Shown piece by piece: positions 46,550 through 55,449 of a stretch of DNA of 64,000 nt. Origin of the DNA: Labrenzia sp. OB1 (GTDB taxonomy: Bacteria > Pseudomonadota > Alphaproteobacteria > Rhizobiales > Stappiaceae); NCBI RefSeq assembly GCF_001624695.1, contig NZ_JSEP01000009.1:124001-188000 (forward strand), given 5' to 3'. The notes beneath the pieces are model-generated. The model saw only the letters and a list, made by a program, of their open reading frames with translations. It was not told the origin of the DNA and did not search any database. Numbering within the stretch: the stretch's first letter is position 1; each line of letters starts with the position of its first letter. The translations under genes and the position numbers were made by a program.

Positions 46550-47050
46550 ATGAGCCTCATCGAAATCGACTTCGAGCGACCTGGCAATCCCGTTGACACA
46601 ATAGAAACCTTCGCCGCTCTGAACGACTGGACATTCGAACGGTCGGACGACGACGAGATCACCATCTCCCTTGGCGGCAGCTGGTGCGACTATCATGTCT
46701 CTTTTTCGTGGATGGAAGATGTGGAGGCGCTGCATCTCGCCTGCGCTTTCGACCTCAAGGTCACGGAACCGCGCAAGACGGAAATCGTCCGTTTGCTGGC
46801 TCTTGTGAACGAACAGCTCTGGATGGGGCACTTCGATCTCTGGCACAAGGAGAACGTCGTCATGTTCCGCCAGTCGCTCATTCTGGCCGGAGGCGCGGAA
46901 GCCTCTTCGGCACAGATCGAGGCCATGCTGACGAATGCGCTTGAAAACTGCGAGCGTTTCTATCAGGCCTTCCAGTTCGTCGTCTGGGCCGGTCATTCAG
47001 CTTCCCAGGCGATGGATACGGCCTTGTTTGAAACCGCGGGAGAAGCATGA
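46550..47050 (+). CDS. YbjN domain-containing protein
   Basis: 166 residues from the ATG at 46550. The YbjN pattern is seen: NPVDTIETFAALNDWTFERSD, SWCDYHVSFSW, and LLALVNEQLWMGHFDLW. Members resemble type III secretion chaperones in fold and have no firm role. Its stop overlaps the proC start (ATGA), so translation is coupled, the common order in alphaproteobacteria. Confidence 0.9.
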   Translation: MSLIEIDFERPGNPVDTIETFAALNDWTFERSDDDEITISLGGSWCDYHVSFSWMEDVEALHLACAFDLKVTEPRKTEIVRLLALVNEQLWMGHFDLWHKENVVMFRQSLILAGGAEASSAQIEAMLTNALENCERFYQAFQFVVWAGHSASQAMDTALFETAGEA

Positions 47051-47865
47051 GTTTTTCAAAAGAAAGGCCCTTCCTTCTTGTCGGAGCCGGCAAGATGGGA
47101 GGGGCAATGCTGTCGGGCTGGGTGGCGGAAGGGATAGACACGTCCGCCCTCATTGTATGCGATCCGAATGTGTCCGGACAAATGTCAGAGCTGCTTAAAC
47201 AGTACGGCATCCGGCATGTCAGCGTCATTCCCGATGACTTGCGCGCGGGCATTGTGCTTGTTGCCGTCAAACCGCAGATGATGGACGATGTCCTGCCTGC
47301 TCTTAAATCGGCGGTGACGCCGGATACACTCGTGCTTTCCATCGCCGCAGGGACCCCGGTCGCAAAATTCGAATCCGTGTTCGGGGCCGTACCGGTCTGC
47401 CGCTGCATGCCGAATACGCCGGCGATGGTCAAACGCGGTATTACCGCGGTTTTTCCGACGGCGTCTGTTTCCGAAGAGAGCAAGAAAGACGTTGACCGGC
47501 TTCTGGGGGCTATCGGGAAAGTGGTCTGGCTGGACAGCGAGAACCAGATCGACCTGGTCACCGGTGTCAGCGGTTCGGGCCCCGCCTATGTGTTTTATCT
47601 CGCGGAAACGCTGAGCGAAGCAGGCAGGCAGGCCGGGCTTCCCGGTGATCTCGCCGACGAGCTCGCCATTGCCACGGTCTACGGCGCGGGCGAATTGATG
47701 CGCCTGTCCGGTGAGCATCCTTCTGTTCTGCGCAAGAATGTCACCAGCCCAAACGGAACGACGGCTGCGGCGCTGGAAGTTCTGATGGGACCTGGCGGCC
47801 TGCAGCCGATCATGACCGAGGCTGTTTCGGAGGCGGTCCGACGGGCGGAAGAACTCGCAGGCTGA
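47047..47865 (+). CDS. proC: Pyrroline-5-carboxylate reductase
   Basis: 272 residues. The NAD(P) motif is LLVGAGKMGGAMLSGW; the ProC signature region GSGPAYVFYLAETLSEAGRQAGL and the final NVTSPNGTTAAALEVL are complete. It makes proline in the last step of its synthesis. It overlaps YbjN by four bases. Confidence 0.95.
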   Translation: MSFSKERPFLLVGAGKMGGAMLSGWVAEGIDTSALIVCDPNVSGQMSELLKQYGIRHVSVIPDDLRAGIVLVAVKPQMMDDVLPALKSAVTPDTLVLSIAAGTPVAKFESVFGAVPVCRCMPNTPAMVKRGITAVFPTASVSEESKKDVDRLLGAIGKVVWLDSENQIDLVTGVSGSGPAYVFYLAETLSEAGRQAGLPGDLADELAIATVYGAGELMRLSGEHPSVLRKNVTSPNGTTAAALEVLMGPGGLQPIMTEAVSEAVRRAEELAG

Positions 47866-48067
47866 TCCCGCTTGCGTGTCCGGTTTCCAACGGCAGCCGG
47901 TTCATGACTTGTGGCGCGGGGCCCGGCCGCATCTTGCAGGAAAGCAGTGCAGCGGCTGGCATTCTGGTTCCAGTCTTCTGCGAAGAATGATTGCGCCAGG
48001 AATTTACCGGACCCGTGGCATGGTGACGCCCTTTCCTCCGGTGAGCAGGTTTCCTATCTTAGAAGTC

Positions 48068-48166
48068 GTCGCGTCAAATTGACTTCAGGAAATTGCCCCA
48101 AGGCATATGCAATTTAACTGCTGCCTCGAGCGTCTTCCTGAACCCATGAATCCGCTTAAACGCGAC
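48068..48166 (+). repeat. 99-bp palindromic intergenic repeat, copy 1
   Basis: Ends are GTCGCGT and ACGCGAC, exact inverted repeats. Inside lie TTCAGGAA and TTCCTGAA, also exact inverted repeats in this copy. It lies between proC and the TetR gene. The rest of the gap (47866-48203) has no recognisable gene. Confidence 0.85.
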
Positions 48167-48203
48167 AGGCTCCAGCGGGGGCAGACAAACCGGAGACCGC
48201 TTC

Positions 48204-48902
48204 ATGGCAACCGCAAAGACCAGGCAGAAAATCCTTCAGACGTTTTTGGAACTGTTGTCCGAGCATCCTTACGAGGATGTCTCGCTGCCGATGATTGCCG
48301 AGACGGCAAAGGTGAAGCTGTCGGAGATGCGCAGCGCCTATGCCTCGAAACTGCAGCTTGTCGCCGCCTTCGCGGAAAAGATCGACACCACGGTTCTCGA
48401 CGGGCTGGACGGGGACATGGGCGAACAGCCGCCGCGCGACCGGCTGTTCGATGTCCTGATGACACGAATTGACGCCCTTGCCTCGCACAGGGAAGCCGTG
48501 CGGGCCCTGCATGCGGCGGCGCGGCACGATCCAGGTCTTGCTCTCGATTTCAACCGGCTGGAAGTGCGTTCCCAGAAATGGATGCTGATTGCTGCCGGTA
48601 TCGATGTTTCCGGTGTGAAAGCGACCATTGTCGGGCAGGCCCTGGCTGTCGCATTCGCCCGTGTGGTTGATGTCTGGCTTGATGAAGCCGATGAAGGCAT
48701 GCCGCGCACGATGGCACGGCTCGACAAGGAGCTGGACAAGGGCTCCTCCTTCATGAAGCGTTTGAACGGTGTGGAGAGCCTCGCCCGGGGACTGCGTTCA
48801 TTCCTCAGAAATGCGTCTTCGGGCAGGAAACGGCACGAGAGCCGGGATGACGAAGCGGATCCGGATTCAGGCGTTGAAGAAGAAGCTCCCGCGCGTGCCT
48901 GA
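48204..48902 (+). CDS. TetR/AcrR-family transcriptional regulator
   Basis: 232 residues. The N-terminal helix-turn-helix region (TRQKILQTFLELLSEHPYEDVSL then IAETAKVKLSEMRSAYASK) fits TetR; the C-terminal part is helical. An acidic tail (HESRDDEADPDSGVEEEA) is unusual. It has a 99-bp repeat on either side. The target is not known; a COQ9-like function is a weaker alternative given the fold similarity. Confidence 0.7.
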   Translation: MATAKTRQKILQTFLELLSEHPYEDVSLPMIAETAKVKLSEMRSAYASKLQLVAAFAEKIDTTVLDGLDGDMGEQPPRDRLFDVLMTRIDALASHREAVRALHAAARHDPGLALDFNRLEVRSQKWMLIAAGIDVSGVKATIVGQALAVAFARVVDVWLDEADEGMPRTMARLDKELDKGSSFMKRLNGVESLARGLRSFLRNASSGRKRHESRDDEADPDSGVEEEAPARA

Positions 48903-48989
48903 CAGCCGTTGAACCGGTCAAAGGCCTTTAAAAGGGAATGCCGCGCTTGCGCGGTCCACCCTGACCGGTCATGTTTCGCTTCGCAGCAT

Positions 48990-49088
48990 GTCGCGCTGAA
49001 TTGACTTCAGGAAATCGCCCGTATGCATTTGCCAGGCAAAGGCTGCATCGCGAGTCTGCCTGAACCGATGAATCCGCTTGAACGCGAC
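48990..49088 (+). repeat. 99-bp palindromic intergenic repeat, copy 2
   Basis: Same length and orientation as copy 1, about 80% identical by eye. Ends GTCGCGC and ACGCGAC; inner TTCAGG and CCTGAA. It ends 26 bases before csaA, so it probably lies in the csaA leader. Confidence 0.85.
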
Positions 49089-49114
49089 ACGCTCCAATGC
49101 AAAAGGATGTTTTC

Positions 49115-49456
49115 GTGAGCGACCAGATCAGTTTTGATGATTTTCTGAAAGTGGATGTACGCGTCGGGCGCATTGTCGAAGCCGAGGATTTTCCCGAGGC
49201 GCGCAAGCCCGCCTACAAGATGCGGATCGACTTTGGCCCGGATATCGGCGTCAAGAAAACCTCCGCGCAGATCACGAAGCACTACACGCCGGAAGAACTG
49301 GTCGGCAAGCTGGTGATGGCGGTGGTCAATTTTCCGCCGCGCCAGATCGGTCCCGTCATGTCCGAGGTTCTCACCCTCGGCGTTCCGGACGCGGACGGCG
49401 AAGTGGTCCTGCTGACCCCGGACAAGGACGTGCCGATCGGCGGTCGGCTTTATTAG
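49115..49456 (+). CDS. csaA: tRNA-binding (CsaA-like) chaperone protein
   Basis: 113 residues from the GTG at 49115, seven bases after AAAGGA; the ATG at 49097 is an alternative adding six residues. OB-fold tRNA-binding domain: FLKVDVRVGRIVEAEDFPEARKP, KMRIDFG, and MAVVNFPPRQIGPVMSEVLTLG. CsaA binds tRNA and has been proposed to assist protein export. It lies between two copies of the 99-bp repeat. Confidence 0.88.
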   Translation: MSDQISFDDFLKVDVRVGRIVEAEDFPEARKPAYKMRIDFGPDIGVKKTSAQITKHYTPEELVGKLVMAVVNFPPRQIGPVMSEVLTLGVPDADGEVVLLTPDKDVPIGGRLY

Positions 49457-49461
49457 CGCCT

Positions 49462-49560
49462 GTCGCGTTTAATTGAATTCAGGAAACCACCCGAACGCAT
49501 TTGCAATGCAAACGCTGCCTCGGGCGTTTTCCAGAATAGGTGAATCCGTCTAAACGCGAC
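49462..49560 (+). repeat. 99-bp palindromic intergenic repeat, copy 3
   Basis: It starts five bases after the csaA stop. Same length and orientation as the others. Ends GTCGCGT and ACGCGAC; inner TTCAGGAA pairs with TTCCAGAA, one mismatch. It lies between csaA and the convergent histidine kinase gene. Confidence 0.85.
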
Positions 49561-49584
49561 ACGCTTTAGGGCGCGGGAACGGCT

Positions 49585-51000
49585 CTACGCCGGCACCCTC
49601 AGTCTTGTCCTCAACCCTCCGAGCGGGCTGTCTTCCAGGTAGAGCTCGCCGCCGTGGCCGCGGGCGATGTCGCGGGCGATCGCAAGGCCGAGGCCACTGC
49701 CGGTCTGGTCCTGGTTGCGGGCCAGGTCCAGCCGGTGAAACGCCCGGAAGGCCATATCGCGCTGATCTTCGGGAATGCCGGGGCCGTCATCGTCAATGGT
49801 GATGACAAGCCAGTTTCCCTCGATCCCGGCAGAAATCTCGACCTGGCTGCCGTATTTACAGGCGTTGGTGACGAGGTTGGCGAGACAGCGTTTCATCGAA
49901 ATGCGTTTCACTTCGACGTCCAGAGGCCCTTCGGTGCGGGTCGTCACGGAATATCCGGAGATTTCGGCTTCCTCTTCCAGTTCCTCAAGAAGAAGTGCGA
50001 TGTCGGTCTTCTGGACCTCTTCGTCGCCGTCGCCGCTGGCAAAGGCGAGATAATCCTCCAGCATGTGGCTCATCTCGTCGACGTCCTTGCGCATGGCATC
50101 GCTTTCAGGGGTTTCGTCCAGAAAGGCAAGCTGCAATCGCAGGCGCGTCAGGATGGTCCTCAGATCATGGCTCACACCGGCCAGCATCGTCGTGCGCTGC
50201 TCGATCTGACGTTCGATGCGGCGGCGCATGTCGATGAAAGCCAGGCTGGCGCGGCGGACCTCGCGGGCGCCGCTGGCCCGGAAATCCGCAGCCGGGCGGC
50301 CCCTGCCGAAAGCCTCAGCGGCATTGGCCAGACGGATGATCGGGCGGATCTGGTTGCGCAGGAAGAGCAGGGCGATAATCACCAGAACAAGCGAGGTGGA
50401 GAACATCCAGACCAGGAAGATATGCGAATTGGAGGCATAGGTCTGGCTGCGCCGTGTGAAAATCCTCAGGATGGAATCGGAGAGCTGAATGCGGATTTCC
50501 ACAAAACGGGAGCGGCCGACCGTATCGATCCAGAAGGGTTTGCCGATCCTTTGGCTGATGGCAAGGCTCAGTTCCTGGTCGATGACATCGAAGAACGGTT
50601 TGGGCGTGGGAGGCGGCAGCGGTTCCAGCGGCATGACGGTCATTGACATGCCGAGCGCACGTGAGGCGAGCTCCTCGACCTTGCGGTTGTCGTCATCCTG
50701 CGGATAATTTTCCAGCACGAAAACAACGGCTGCGATCTCCCGGACCACCGCTTCCGACATCCGGCGCGAAACCAGCTGATAGTGACGCTCCATGAAGACG
50801 AAAACCAGGACCGACTGGAGGATCACGATGGGGGCAAGGATGATCAGAAACGTCCGGGTGAAAAGACCCTTCGGCATGATCCGGTACATCAACCGGGAAA
50901 ATACCCGGTAAGCGCCGACAAACGGCTTCAGGAGAAAGGTGAGGGACTTCAGGTGACGGCTTTCCTGAAAACGCCTGAGCAAGGTTTCTTTTTCCGCCAT
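49585..51000 (-). CDS. EnvZ-type sensor histidine kinase
   Basis: 471 residues. Two membrane helices (about 46-70 and 194-215) flank a periplasmic domain of about 120 residues. HAMP follows, then the phosphorylation box with His278 (GVSHDLRTILTRLRLQ) and an ATPase domain with NACKYG and GSGLGLAIARDI. It starts four bases after the regulator's stop, so the two form one operon. The signal is unknown. Confidence 0.93.
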   Translation of the reverse strand: MAEKETLLRRFQESRHLKSLTFLLKPFVGAYRVFSRLMYRIMPKGLFTRTFLIILAPIVILQSVLVFVFMERHYQLVSRRMSEAVVREIAAVVFVLENYPQDDDNRKVEELASRALGMSMTVMPLEPLPPPTPKPFFDVIDQELSLAISQRIGKPFWIDTVGRSRFVEIRIQLSDSILRIFTRRSQTYASNSHIFLVWMFSTSLVLVIIALLFLRNQIRPIIRLANAAEAFGRGRPAADFRASGAREVRRASLAFIDMRRRIERQIEQRTTMLAGVSHDLRTILTRLRLQLAFLDETPESDAMRKDVDEMSHMLEDYLAFASGDGDEEVQKTDIALLLEELEEEAEISGYSVTTRTEGPLDVEVKRISMKRCLANLVTNACKYGSQVEISAGIEGNWLVITIDDDGPGIPEDQRDMAFRAFHRLDLARNQDQTGSGLGLAIARDIARGHGGELYLEDSPLGGLRTRLRVPA

Positions 51001-51004
51001 GGGG

Positions 51005-51703
51005 TCAGTCGCAGGCCAGCCGGTAGCCTATGCCCCGGACTGTCTGCAGATAAACCGGATTGCCCGGATCGGTTTCAATCTTGCGCCGCAGACGATTGAT
51101 CTGCACGTCCACGGTGCGTTCGCCGAGACCGCTGTCGTCGCCGACAATCTTGTGCCGGGGCACCGTTGCGCCGGGCTGTTCGGCAAATATCGACAGAATC
51201 TGTTTTTCCCGATCCGTCAGACGCACTGGGTTGTCGCCGTTTTTCAGTTCCCCCCGGCCGGCATTGTAGGAAAACGGGCCGAAGTGGATTTCCTCCCTGG
51301 CGACAACCGGCTGCTGGTTTCCGCGCCGCAGGATGGCCGCGATCCGCAACATCAGTTCGCGAGGTTCGAAGGGCTTGGCGAGATAATCGTCCACGCCGGC
51401 CTCCAGACCGGCTATTCTGTCGGGAGCATCGGATCTGGCTGTCAGCATCAGGATCGGAACCTGGGAGTCCTTTCGCAGCGAACCTGCAAGCTCCAGCCCG
51501 CTTTCGCCCGGCATCATCACGTCCAGGATGATCAGGTCGAACTCCAGGCCTGACAGACACTTGCGCGCTTCGGCGGAATTGGCTGCTGTGGATACACGGA
51601 AGCCATTGTCCTTGAGCAGCCTGGAAAGCAGATCCCTGATCCGTTTGTCGTCGTCTACCAGGAGAATGTGGTTGGCGTTGTCGTCGGGCACCTGAACGTT
51701 CAT
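51005..51703 (-). CDS. OmpR-family response regulator (PetR-like)
   Basis: 232 residues. Receiver with the phosphoacceptor Asp61 (LIILDVMMPGESG), Lys in LAKPFEPREL, and an OmpR-type winged helix (LTDREKQILSIFAEQPG, TVDVQINRLRRKIE). Together with the MarR gene upstream it recalls petP-petR of Rhodobacter capsulatus, where petR is needed for bc1-dependent growth; that likeness is inference. It is paired with the kinase downstream. Confidence 0.92.
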   Translation of the reverse strand: MNVQVPDDNANHILLVDDDKRIRDLLSRLLKDNGFRVSTAANSAEARKCLSGLEFDLIILDVMMPGESGLELAGSLRKDSQVPILMLTARSDAPDRIAGLEAGVDDYLAKPFEPRELMLRIAAILRRGNQQPVVAREEIHFGPFSYNAGRGELKNGDNPVRLTDREKQILSIFAEQPGATVPRHKIVGDDSGLGERTVDVQINRLRRKIETDPGNPVYLQTVRGIGYRLACD

Positions 51704-51774
51704 TTCGGTCGTCTCGTCCCCATGGGTGGTGTCAGGATTGCGTTTGCCGGCTCAACGAACGGACATTGACCCTT

Positions 51775-52335
51775 TTATCTGTCTCTCAGATCGAAGGAAC
51801 TGCGGATAAGCTTCAGGATGTCTGGCCGGGCATCGGGATCGATCATCTGCAAGAGAAACCTGCGGATGGTTTCCTCACTGCCATCAGGCAGGCCAATTAG
51901 GGCGCGTTCAAGGCGCTTTTGCTGCAAACGCGTGAGATCGACCGCAAGCCCATGACCTGTTTCAGTGGTGTAGAGAAGCCGCTGGCGACGGTCGTGGCTG
52001 CCCTCGCGCTGCTCGATGATTCCGGCATCCACCAGTTGTTTCAGCACTCTTCCGAGGCTTTGCTTGGTGATCCCCAGAATACCGAGAAGATCCGTGACCA
52101 TGATGCCGGGGTTCCGCTCCACGAAATGGAGAACCCTGTGATGGGCCCGGCCGAATTCGAATTTGGCCAGCACTTCGTCCGGGTCGCCGGTGAAATCGCG
52201 ATAGGCAAAGAACAAAAGTTCAACAAGGTCATAGGGCAATGCGTCATCGCCGGTTGCCTCGCCGCTGTCCGGCAGATCTGGGCCATTTTCCCGCAGAGGG
52301 GAGGAGGGCGTGTTTTTGAAATTTACGTCAGCCAT
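51775..52335 (-). CDS. MarR-family transcriptional regulator (PetP-like)
   Basis: 186 residues. The winged helix lies in the middle: IMVTDLLGILGITKQSLGRVLKQLVDAGIIEQREGSHDRRQRLLYTTETG. The N-terminal ~40 residues are polar and variable. It precedes the OmpR gene by 71 bp on the same strand and faces the aminotransferase gene. The same MarR-OmpR-aminotransferase neighbourhood is seen in other Rhizobiales, to my knowledge. Confidence 0.9.
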   Translation of the reverse strand: MADVNFKNTPSSPLRENGPDLPDSGEATGDDALPYDLVELLFFAYRDFTGDPDEVLAKFEFGRAHHRVLHFVERNPGIMVTDLLGILGITKQSLGRVLKQLVDAGIIEQREGSHDRRQRLLYTTETGHGLAVDLTRLQQKRLERALIGLPDGSEETIRRFLLQMIDPDARPDILKLIRSSFDLRDR

Positions 52336-52578
52336 ATTGACTTAATTCTGATCGATTGTTACTTGTTAGCATCCGTGAACGAAATGATCGGTCTTTCTGA
52401 TGCATTTTTGCGCACCAGATGATAAACGAATCCGATCACGAACCCTGCGGATATCAGGATACCGATAGTTGGCGTGCTGTGCAAAAGATACAGCGGTGAA
52501 GCAGGCGCAAGTGTTTGGCGCTATTTGCCTCTGCAGTGGAAAACAATAAACGCTCTCAGAGCGGGCGGGAGATGAAAG

Positions 52579-53481
52579 ATGGCCGGAACGCCTTTTGATC
52601 AGCTCAGTGGAGACATCTGGTACGACGGCACCTTCGTGCCGTGGGCGGACGCGAAACTGCATGTGCTCAGCCACGGGCTGCATTATGGCAGCAGCGTGTT
52701 TGAAGGCGAGCGCGCCTACGGGGGGCGGATCTTCAAGTCTGAAGACCATACCGTGCGCCTGCTGGAATCCGGCCGCATGCTCGGCTTCGAGATCCCCTGG
52801 ACCGCCGAGCAGATCAATGCGGCCAAGGAAGAGACCCTGGCGCGGATGAACCTCGCGGATGCCTATATCCGTCCGGTCGCCTGGCGCGGCAGCGAGATGA
52901 TGGGCATTTCCGCGCAGAAGAACACCATTCACCTGGCTATCGCGGCATGGGAGTGGCCGAGCTATTTCGCACCGGAGGAACGGTTGAAGGGGATCCGGCT
53001 GGACATGGCCGACTACCGCCGTCCCGATCCGAAAACAGCTCCCTACAAGGCCAAGGCTGCCGGTCTTTACATGATCTGCACCATCTCCAAACATGCAGCC
53101 GAGGCCAAGGGCTATACGGATGCGCTGATGCTGGACTGGCGCGGACAGGTCGCGGAAGCGACCGGCGCCAATGTGTTCTTCATCAAGGACGGCAAGATCC
53201 ACACGCCGACGCCCGATTGCTTCCTGAACGGGATCACCCGCCAGACGGTCATCGGTCTTGCCAAGGATCGCGGCATCGACGTGATCGAACGGGTGATCAT
53301 GCCTGAGGAGCTTCCGGATTTCGAACAGTGCTTCGTCACCGGCACCGCCGCGGAGGTCACGCCGGTCTCGGAGATCGCCGGAAACCGCTACGAAGTCGGC
53401 GAGATCATCAAAACGCTCATGGAAGACTACGATACCGCCGTTCGGCCGCAAGCTCCGGCGCTGCAGGCCGTCGCCGGCTGA
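52579..53481 (+). CDS. ilvE: Branched-chain amino acid aminotransferase, class IV PLP (IlvE-type)
   Basis: 300 residues. SHGLHYGSSVFEGERAY near the start, the PLP Lys in PYKAKAAG (Lys159 likely), and EATGANVFFIKDG and LNGITRQTVIGLA are typical. It transaminates Leu, Ile and Val with 2-oxoglutarate. D-amino acid aminotransferases share the fold but lack these exact motifs. It is followed by a terminator. Confidence 0.9.
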   Translation: MAGTPFDQLSGDIWYDGTFVPWADAKLHVLSHGLHYGSSVFEGERAYGGRIFKSEDHTVRLLESGRMLGFEIPWTAEQINAAKEETLARMNLADAYIRPVAWRGSEMMGISAQKNTIHLAIAAWEWPSYFAPEERLKGIRLDMADYRRPDPKTAPYKAKAAGLYMICTISKHAAEAKGYTDALMLDWRGQVAEATGANVFFIKDGKIHTPTPDCFLNGITRQTVIGLAKDRGIDVIERVIMPEELPDFEQCFVTGTAAEVTPVSEIAGNRYEVGEIIKTLMEDYDTAVRPQAPALQAVAG

Positions 53482-53507
53482 ACGGAAATCCTTGAAAATC
53501 TCGGACG

Positions 53508-53535
53508 AAAGGCGGGCATGAGCCCGCCTTTTTTG
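53508..53535 (+). terminator. Intrinsic terminator of ilvE
   Basis: AAGGCGGGC, ATGA, GCCCGCCTT followed by a T-run: a perfect 9-bp stem beginning about 28 bases after the stop. Confidence 0.92.
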
Positions 53536-53548
53536 TTGTTGCCGTTAC

Positions 53549-54880
53549 TTAGTCTTCATGTGCCTGGGCTGCCCCGTGTTCCGTTGCCCCACGTTCCGTT
53601 GCATGGAACATGCGTCCGCGTTCGGCGTAAAGAATGCAGCCGATGGCGCACAGGCCGTAGACCATATAGGACAGCCCCAGGGGCTCGGTCGTCCCGTCGA
53701 AGAGCTGCCCCATGACGTACCCCAGAAGCGCGCCCCCCAGGGTGCTGATGAAACCGATCACGGAAGAGGCGGTTCCGGCAATGGCCCCGAGCGGCTCCAT
53801 GGCCATGGTGTTGAAATTCGCACCGATGAAACCGAACGTCGTCATGATGACGGTCACCAGCACCAGAAAGACCCAGAAGTTCTCGTAGCCGAGCAGGGCA
53901 AGCACATAAATCGCCAGTCCCACCAAGGTATAGGCCACCGTGGCGGTGTGCGAGAGACGGCGCATGCCGATGGCTTCCACGAGCTGGGAGTTCATGAAAG
54001 AGGCCACGGCCATGGTTACGGCGATGACGGCAAAAACGATCGGGAACAGCGTTCCCAGGCCGAAGATGTCGACAAAGATCTGCTGGGACATGGCCAGAAA
54101 GGAAAACAGACCTCCGAAAATGAATGCCGTGCCGACGGTGTATCCGAGACTGACGCGCGTCGTCAGCGCCAGCAGGTAAGCGCTGGTGATCGTGGAAACC
54201 ACCAGAGGGCGCCGGTTTTCCGGTTCCAGGGTTTCCGGCAGGCGCAGGCCCGACCATACCAGCATCGCCACGCCGGAAATCAGCAGCAGGGCGAAGATCC
54301 AGTGCCAACCAGCCACAAGCAAGATGGCCTGGCCGATGGATGGCGCGATCACGGGTACGGACATGAAGACCATCATGACGAGGGACATGACCTTGCCCAT
54401 GCGTCTTCCGGTATAACAATCGCGGACAATGGAGAGCGCGGTCACCCGCGCCGCGGCACAACCGATGCCCTGGGTGAGGCGGGCGATCAGCAACTGGTCG
54501 AGGTCCACTGCGAAGATGCAGACTATACTCGCGAGGCTGTAGAGCGCGAGGCCGCCAATCAAAACCTTTCGCCGGCCGACGGCGTCCGCGACCGGGCCGA
54601 AAAACAGCTGTCCGCCGCCAAAGCCGATCAGGTAGACGAGGAGAATAAGCTGCCGGTCATTGTCCTGGGCTATGTCCAGCGCACCGGCGATGGCCGGCAG
54701 GGCCGGAAGCATCACGTCGATCGCCATGGCGTTCAACGCCATGATCATTGCGATGATTGCCACGAATTCCGCAAATGGAATGCCGGGCTCGCGCAGGACT
54801 TCGCTGTAACCGCGAGCTTGCGATCGTGTAGCCGCCGAACGGGCAGGCGGGGTGCCGGAAATGTCTTCTTCGTGTTTCAC
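53549..54880 (-). CDS. Bcr/CflA-type multidrug efflux MFS transporter
   Basis: 443 residues, about 12 helices. LNAMAIDVMLPALPAIAGAL in the first helix and GFGGGQLFFGPVADAVGRRKVLIGG are hallmarks of the group. It exports drugs such as bicyclomycin or chloramphenicol in relatives; the real substrate here is unknown. It is convergent with ilvE. Confidence 0.9.
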   Translation of the reverse strand: MKHEEDISGTPPARSAATRSQARGYSEVLREPGIPFAEFVAIIAMIMALNAMAIDVMLPALPAIAGALDIAQDNDRQLILLVYLIGFGGGQLFFGPVADAVGRRKVLIGGLALYSLASIVCIFAVDLDQLLIARLTQGIGCAAARVTALSIVRDCYTGRRMGKVMSLVMMVFMSVPVIAPSIGQAILLVAGWHWIFALLLISGVAMLVWSGLRLPETLEPENRRPLVVSTITSAYLLALTTRVSLGYTVGTAFIFGGLFSFLAMSQQIFVDIFGLGTLFPIVFAVIAVTMAVASFMNSQLVEAIGMRRLSHTATVAYTLVGLAIYVLALLGYENFWVFLVLVTVIMTTFGFIGANFNTMAMEPLGAIAGTASSVIGFISTLGGALLGYVMGQLFDGTTEPLGLSYMVYGLCAIGCILYAERGRMFHATERGATEHGAAQAHED

Positions 54881-54978
54881 GTAATTGGGACCAATTCGAA
54901 AGGGCAGAACGCTGCAAAGCGTCAGGGAGGGTATTGAAAGGCAATAATGTCAGGCGTTGAAAAGCAGGTGTGTCCGGT

Positions 54979-55446
54979 TCAGGAGGACGACCATCGCGCG
55001 GCGTCCTTCTCATCGCCTGCCCTGGTGTCCACCCAGGCGCCGCCGGCACCCGATACGAGATGTTCCTTTTTCCAGAACGGGGCTCTGGTCTTCAGGAAGT
55101 CCATGAGAAAGTCGGCTGCCTCGAAAGCCGCGCGCCGGTGCGCGGAAGCTGTGACGACCAGCACGATGTTTTCGCCCGGCGCGATTTTTCCGAAGCGGTG
55201 TATGACGCTCAATCCGGTGAGCGGCCAGCGGCCGGTGGCCTCTTCGGCAATGCGTGTCAGTTCCGCTTCCGCCATGCCGGGGTAATGTTCCAGCTCCAGC
55301 GCGTCCAGCGTTCCGGCCTCGTCGCGGCAGAGCCCCGTGAAGGTCACCAGGGCTCCGACATCCTTGCGGCCGGCGGTGAGGCGGAGCGTTTCCGCCGCGA
55401 CGTCGAAATCTGCTGCCTGAATTCTCACAAGCGGTTGGACCTGCAT
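54979..55446 (-). CDS. moaE: Molybdopterin synthase catalytic subunit
   Basis: 155 residues. GALVTFTGLCRDEAG, ALELEHYPGMAEAEL, the IHRFGKIAPGENIVLV stretch and FLKTRAPFWKKEHL with the active-site Lys are complete. With MoaD it puts sulfur onto cyclic pyranopterin to make molybdopterin. It starts three bases after moaD. Confidence 0.95.
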   Translation of the reverse strand: MQVQPLVRIQAADFDVAAETLRLTAGRKDVGALVTFTGLCRDEAGTLDALELEHYPGMAEAELTRIAEEATGRWPLTGLSVIHRFGKIAPGENIVLVVTASAHRRAAFEAADFLMDFLKTRAPFWKKEHLVSGAGGAWVDTRAGDEKDAARWSSS

Positions 55447-55449
55447 GGC

